From Chitinophaga sp. HK235 (lineage in GTDB: Bacteria > Bacteroidota > Bacteroidia > Chitinophagales > Chitinophagaceae): a DNA stretch of 64,000 nucleotides. Under the pieces are notes generated by a model. That model worked only from the letters and a program-made list of their open reading frames with translations. It did not search any database and had not been told where the DNA came from. Positions within the stretch are counted from its first letter, which is position 1. The number at the start of each line of letters is the position of its first letter. Shown one piece after another: positions 63,330 to 64,000 of the stretch. The DNA lies in the NCBI RefSeq assembly GCF_018255755.1, contig NZ_CP073766.1, positions 7,500,501 to 7,564,500 on the forward strand, read 5' to 3'. The position numbers were made by a program, and so were the translations under genes.

Positions 63330-63536
63330 AGTAACAAGATAATGTTTTTACAGCGGGAAAAACAGCAGCGGCGATATTATTTTAGCCAACGATCCATTTA
63401 TGCTATTGCGACTAATACTTAAGGGGTTCTTTTTTTGCGAGCGTAATTTCAGCTCAGGCTATTCCTTGTCTATTCCCTTATATGGCCTGATAATGTGATC
63501 TGCAGCAGGTTTGATTTGCTGATAAAAATCATAAAA
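63330..63536. other. Divergent intergenic region pxpB / rrf2
   Basis: Non-coding, AT-rich. It should contain the pxp promoter on the minus strand, but no TTTG/TAnnTTTG pair was clear; TATCTTG lies too close to the pxpB ATG to be useful. Confidence 0.4.
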
Positions 63537-63568
63537 TAAAATAGAAGACAAATTTGTCCGTTATTTTA
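63537..63568. promoter_or_regulatory. 32-bp dyad, probable Rrf2 operator
   Basis: A perfect 12-bp palindrome GACAAATTTGTC (63547-63558) is flanked on both sides, three bases away, by TAAAATA (63537-63543) and its complement TATTTTA (63562-63568). 26 of 32 positions are symmetric about 63552/63553. It covers the -33 box of the rrf2 promoter, the usual place for a repressor site; autoregulation is inferred. Confidence 0.6.
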
Positions 63569-63583
63569 AAGCAACTATCTTTG
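63553..63583 (+). promoter_or_regulatory. Consensus promoter of the rrf2 gene
   Basis: TTTG (63553-63556), 19-bp spacer, TATCTTTG (63576-63583): an exact match to the Bacteroidota TTTG-N19-TAnnTTTG consensus, 17 bp before the ATG. The best promoter in the window. Confidence 0.8.
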
Positions 63584-63600
63584 TGTCATAAATCTGCAAG

Positions 63601-64000
63601 ATGCTTTCCAAAGCGTGTAAATATGGAATCAAAGCAACACTCTTCCTTGCGCAGCAATCGAAGGATGGCAGAATGTCAAACGTGCGGGAGATCGCGGAGG
63701 CCATTGGTTCGCCGGAAGCGTTTACAGCAAAAGTGCTGCAACAACTTGTGCGCTGTGCGATCATCAGTTCCGTCAAAGGCGCCAAAGGCGGTTTCTATAT
63801 CGAAGGGCACACGCTTAGCACGCTTAACCTGTTGCGGATCGTTGTAGCGATTGATGGGAGGGGCCTCATTGAAAACTGTATGCTGGGCCTGAGCGAATGC
63901 TCCGAAAACCAGCCTTGTCCGGTACATCGCCAGTTCAAATGGATCAAGGAAGACATCGTACACATGCTCTGCAAGTCGATGGTGAATGAGCTGACCATGG
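63601..64000 (+). CDS. Rrf2-family transcriptional regulator, partial at window edge
   Basis: 133 codons from ATG at 63601 to the edge; no stop reached. The N-terminal winged helix is typical of Rrf2 (MLSKACKYGIKATLFLAQQS, NVREIAEAIGSPEAFTAKVL, ISSVKGAKGGFYIEG). Three cysteines at 93, 100 and 106 (ENCMLGLSEC, SENQPCPVHR) fit an iron-sulfur cluster as in NsrR/IscR-type members. It would sense nitric oxide, oxidants or iron-sulfur status. A consensus promoter overlapped by a dyad lies just upstream, suggesting autoregulation. Transcribed away from the pxp operon. Confidence 0.88.
   Translation, partial: MLSKACKYGIKATLFLAQQSKDGRMSNVREIAEAIGSPEAFTAKVLQQLVRCAIISSVKGAKGGFYIEGHTLSTLNLLRIVVAIDGRGLIENCMLGLSECSENQPCPVHRQFKWIKEDIVHMLCKSMVNELTM

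Overview
The window reads as a chromosomal segment of a Bacteroidota bacterium, most likely family Chitinophagaceae (Chitinophaga-like). Reasons: a SusC/SusD outer-membrane pair, a DUF3494 protein ending in a T9SS sorting domain, a LytS/LytTR two-component pair, two-gene RHS loci of the Bacteroidota kind, promoters of the TTTG-N19-TAnnTTTG form, and few strong Shine-Dalgarno sites. No rRNA, tRNA, CRISPR array, phage or intact insertion sequence was recognised.

Layout. 0-10.8 kb: housekeeping and small genes (NlpE-like lipoprotein, SMR transporter, a flavin amine oxidase / ThDP decarboxylase pair, a GDCCVxC zinc-type protein, exonuclease III, thioredoxin-like protein, nucleosidase, SRPBCC protein, small c-type cytochrome, AsnA). 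11-16 kb: SusC/SusD nutrient uptake pair. 16-26 kb: a decayed Thg1-like gene beside an intact P-loop kinase, two alpha/beta hydrolases, two paralogous secreted proteins with S74-like coiled-coil tails, a LytS/LytTR pair, a class A beta-lactamase-like enzyme and a MutS-family ATPase. 26-35.6 kb: two very large RHS/YD-repeat genes. 35.6-48.3 kb: a nearly complete type II secretion / type IV pilus-like assembly system. GspJ-like and GspF-like genes are on the plus strand. They converge on a 13-gene minus-strand operon encoding an OmpH-like chaperone, lipoproteins, a MORN protein, pseudopilins, prepilin peptidase, ATPase, secretin and PilMN/PilO/PilP-like parts. 48.4-52 kb: membrane protein, DUF4242 protein, class 3 lipase and a broken AraC regulator. 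52-56.6 kb: a 1474-residue surface protein with a DUF3494 domain, fifteen six-cysteine repeats in exact 210-bp register, and a T9SS C-terminal domain. 56.7-64 kb: an alcohol dehydrogenase remnant, a TPR/SnoaL-like lipoprotein, and the pxpB-pxpC-pxpA-ycsG 5-oxoproline operon. The last gene is a divergent Rrf2 regulator with a consensus promoter overlapped by a long dyad, cut by the window edge.

Two points stand out. The RHS pair lies directly beside the secretion/pilus-like locus, separated only by a tight terminator-promoter junction. The DUF3494 repeat protein has an unusually homogeneous repeat array and a 21-bp tandem duplication of its start codon region. The window also holds several decayed genes (Thg1, AraC, alcohol dehydrogenase and two short fragments), which suggests active gene loss in the spaces between intact operons.
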